From Chitinophagales bacterium (lineage in GTDB: Bacteria > Bacteroidota > Bacteroidia > Chitinophagales > Chitinophagaceae), in the NCBI GenBank assembly GCA_013298665.1, contig JAAFIK010000001.1, positions 1 through 64,000 of the forward strand: a stretch of 64,000 nt of DNA, given 5' to 3'. This document shows positions 63,422-64,000 of the stretch, in pieces. The notes under the pieces are model-generated. The model worked only from the letters and a program-made list of their open reading frames with translations. It did no database searches and was not told the origin of the DNA. Made by a program: the position numbers and the translations under genes. The number at the start of each line of letters is the position of its first letter. The first letter of the stretch is position 1.

Positions 63422-64000
63422 TTACCCCTTGCTGTAATCTACTGGTACTTCTAAAGTAACCTTGTAATAAGTTTTGTTGGCATCAATTTCAAAGAAAATA
63501 CTGCCATTGAGGACCTTGGTCCTGCTGGAAATGTTTTTCAGGCCAAGCCCGAGCGCACTGTGGTTGAGTTTTTCAAATTCGGCCTGAACCAGGCCTACAC
63601 CATCATGGTGCAACCTGAAAAACATCGAGCCATTTGAAATGTTCTGTGTCAGGTGAATAAAGCCGGCATTACTGTGCTTAATAACGTTGTTTACAAGTTC
63701 CTGCACAATTCTGAATACGAGTGATTCCTGTTCTACTTTAAGCCGCATCTTATAATCATGAAAACGCGCGCTGGCATGTACACTGCCGCTGCCGGTTATT
63801 TTCTGAAAAAGGTCATTTACCGCACTTTCCAGCCCAAAGTTCTTAAGTGTGGGGGGCATCAGGCTGTGGCTGATGTTGCGGATCAATTGTATTGCATCGT
63901 CAATCAACTGTTTGGCGTTGTAAATGCTCTGTAGTTGGGTAGGGGGATCCTGGTTGATCAGGTTTTCGTTGAGGTAGAGCCTGATTGTAGCGAGGAGGGG
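63422..64000 (-). CDS. Sensor histidine kinase (HisKA_3 type), C-terminal part, cut by window end
   Basis: An open frame runs from the stop at 63422 to the window edge without a start, giving at least 193 residues; the internal TTG at 63907 is not the start. The visible part has LLATIRLYLNENLI from the HisKA_3 helical dimerisation domain, IRNISHSLMPPTLKNFGLES, the ATPase N box RIVQELVNNVIKHSNA, HHDGVGL (G1) and ALGLGLKNISSR (G2). The phosphoacceptor His lies beyond the window. Kinases of this type phosphorylate NarL-type regulators, and one follows 133 bp downstream on the same strand. The sensing domain is not visible. Confidence 0.92.
   Translation of the reverse strand, partial: PLLATIRLYLNENLINQDPPTQLQSIYNAKQLIDDAIQLIRNISHSLMPPTLKNFGLESAVNDLFQKITGSGSVHASARFHDYKMRLKVEQESLVFRIVQELVNNVIKHSNAGFIHLTQNISNGSMFFRLHHDGVGLVQAEFEKLNHSALGLGLKNISSRTKVLNGSIFFEIDANKTYYKVTLEVPVDYSKG

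Overview
The window reads as chromosomal DNA of a Bacteroidota bacterium, most likely of the Chitinophagaceae type. The evidence is Bacteroidota-style promoters (TTTG, then about 20 bp, then TAnnTTTG) before several genes, an atpD-atpC pair apart from the other ATP synthase genes, an FtsL-like gene in the division cluster, a DUF6443/RHS protein, and MurE with the diaminopimelate motif. The genus cannot be fixed from sequence reading alone. No rRNA, tRNA, phage, transposase or CRISPR array was seen.

Layout. 0-8.2 kb: the start of an RHS-type secreted protein, a 21-bp tandem repeat array, an Fn3-domain protein, atpD and atpC with a four-helix-bundle gene inserted between them, an exported M1-type peptidase and a HigBA-type toxin-antitoxin pair. 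8.2-13.6 kb: a dispersed arsenosugar-type locus with two glycosyltransferase-like genes (TIGR04283, TIGR04282), radical SAM ArsS, a peroxidase-like CxxC protein and a purine nucleoside phosphorylase, with a lysophospholipid acyltransferase and a ricin-like secreted protein among them. 13.6-19.2 kb: a di-haem cytochrome, gamma-glutamyltransferase, YqgE and a sensor kinase.

19.2-36.3 kb: the division and cell wall (dcw) cluster mraZ-rsmH-ftsL-ftsI-murE-mraY-murD-ftsW-murG-murC-ftsQ-ftsA-ftsZ, all on the plus strand. It is preceded by a cluster of DnaA-box-like 9-mers and by a 10-bp-spaced repeat resembling a MraZ operator. It supplies the cytoplasmic and lipid-linked steps of peptidoglycan synthesis and the Z-ring core; murF and ddl are not in it. 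36.3-37.5 kb: a 1.26-kb gene-free stretch with terminators and a second, more diverged 21-bp array that keeps register for more than 400 bp.

37.5-47.7 kb: Kup potassium transporter, two related membrane-anchored alpha/beta hydrolases, two LD-carboxypeptidases (one cytoplasmic, one apparently exported), an ECF sigma factor overlapping a membrane protein that may be its anti-sigma factor, and a multidomain peptidoglycan hydrolase without a signal peptide. 47.8-64 kb: housekeeping genes (ffh, rpsP, rimM, dinB, an Rrf2 regulator, two pseudouridine synthases, mnmA, thyA, folA, a methyltransferase, metG), two exported proteins of unknown role, and a NarL-type two-component pair cut by the window end.

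The observations most worth following are the phased 21-bp intergenic arrays, the inverted-repeat-bounded four-helix-bundle cassette inside the atpD-atpC unit, the arsenosugar locus with a divergently placed nucleoside phosphorylase that carries Asp at the base-specificity position, and the DnaA-box/MraZ-operator region before mraZ.
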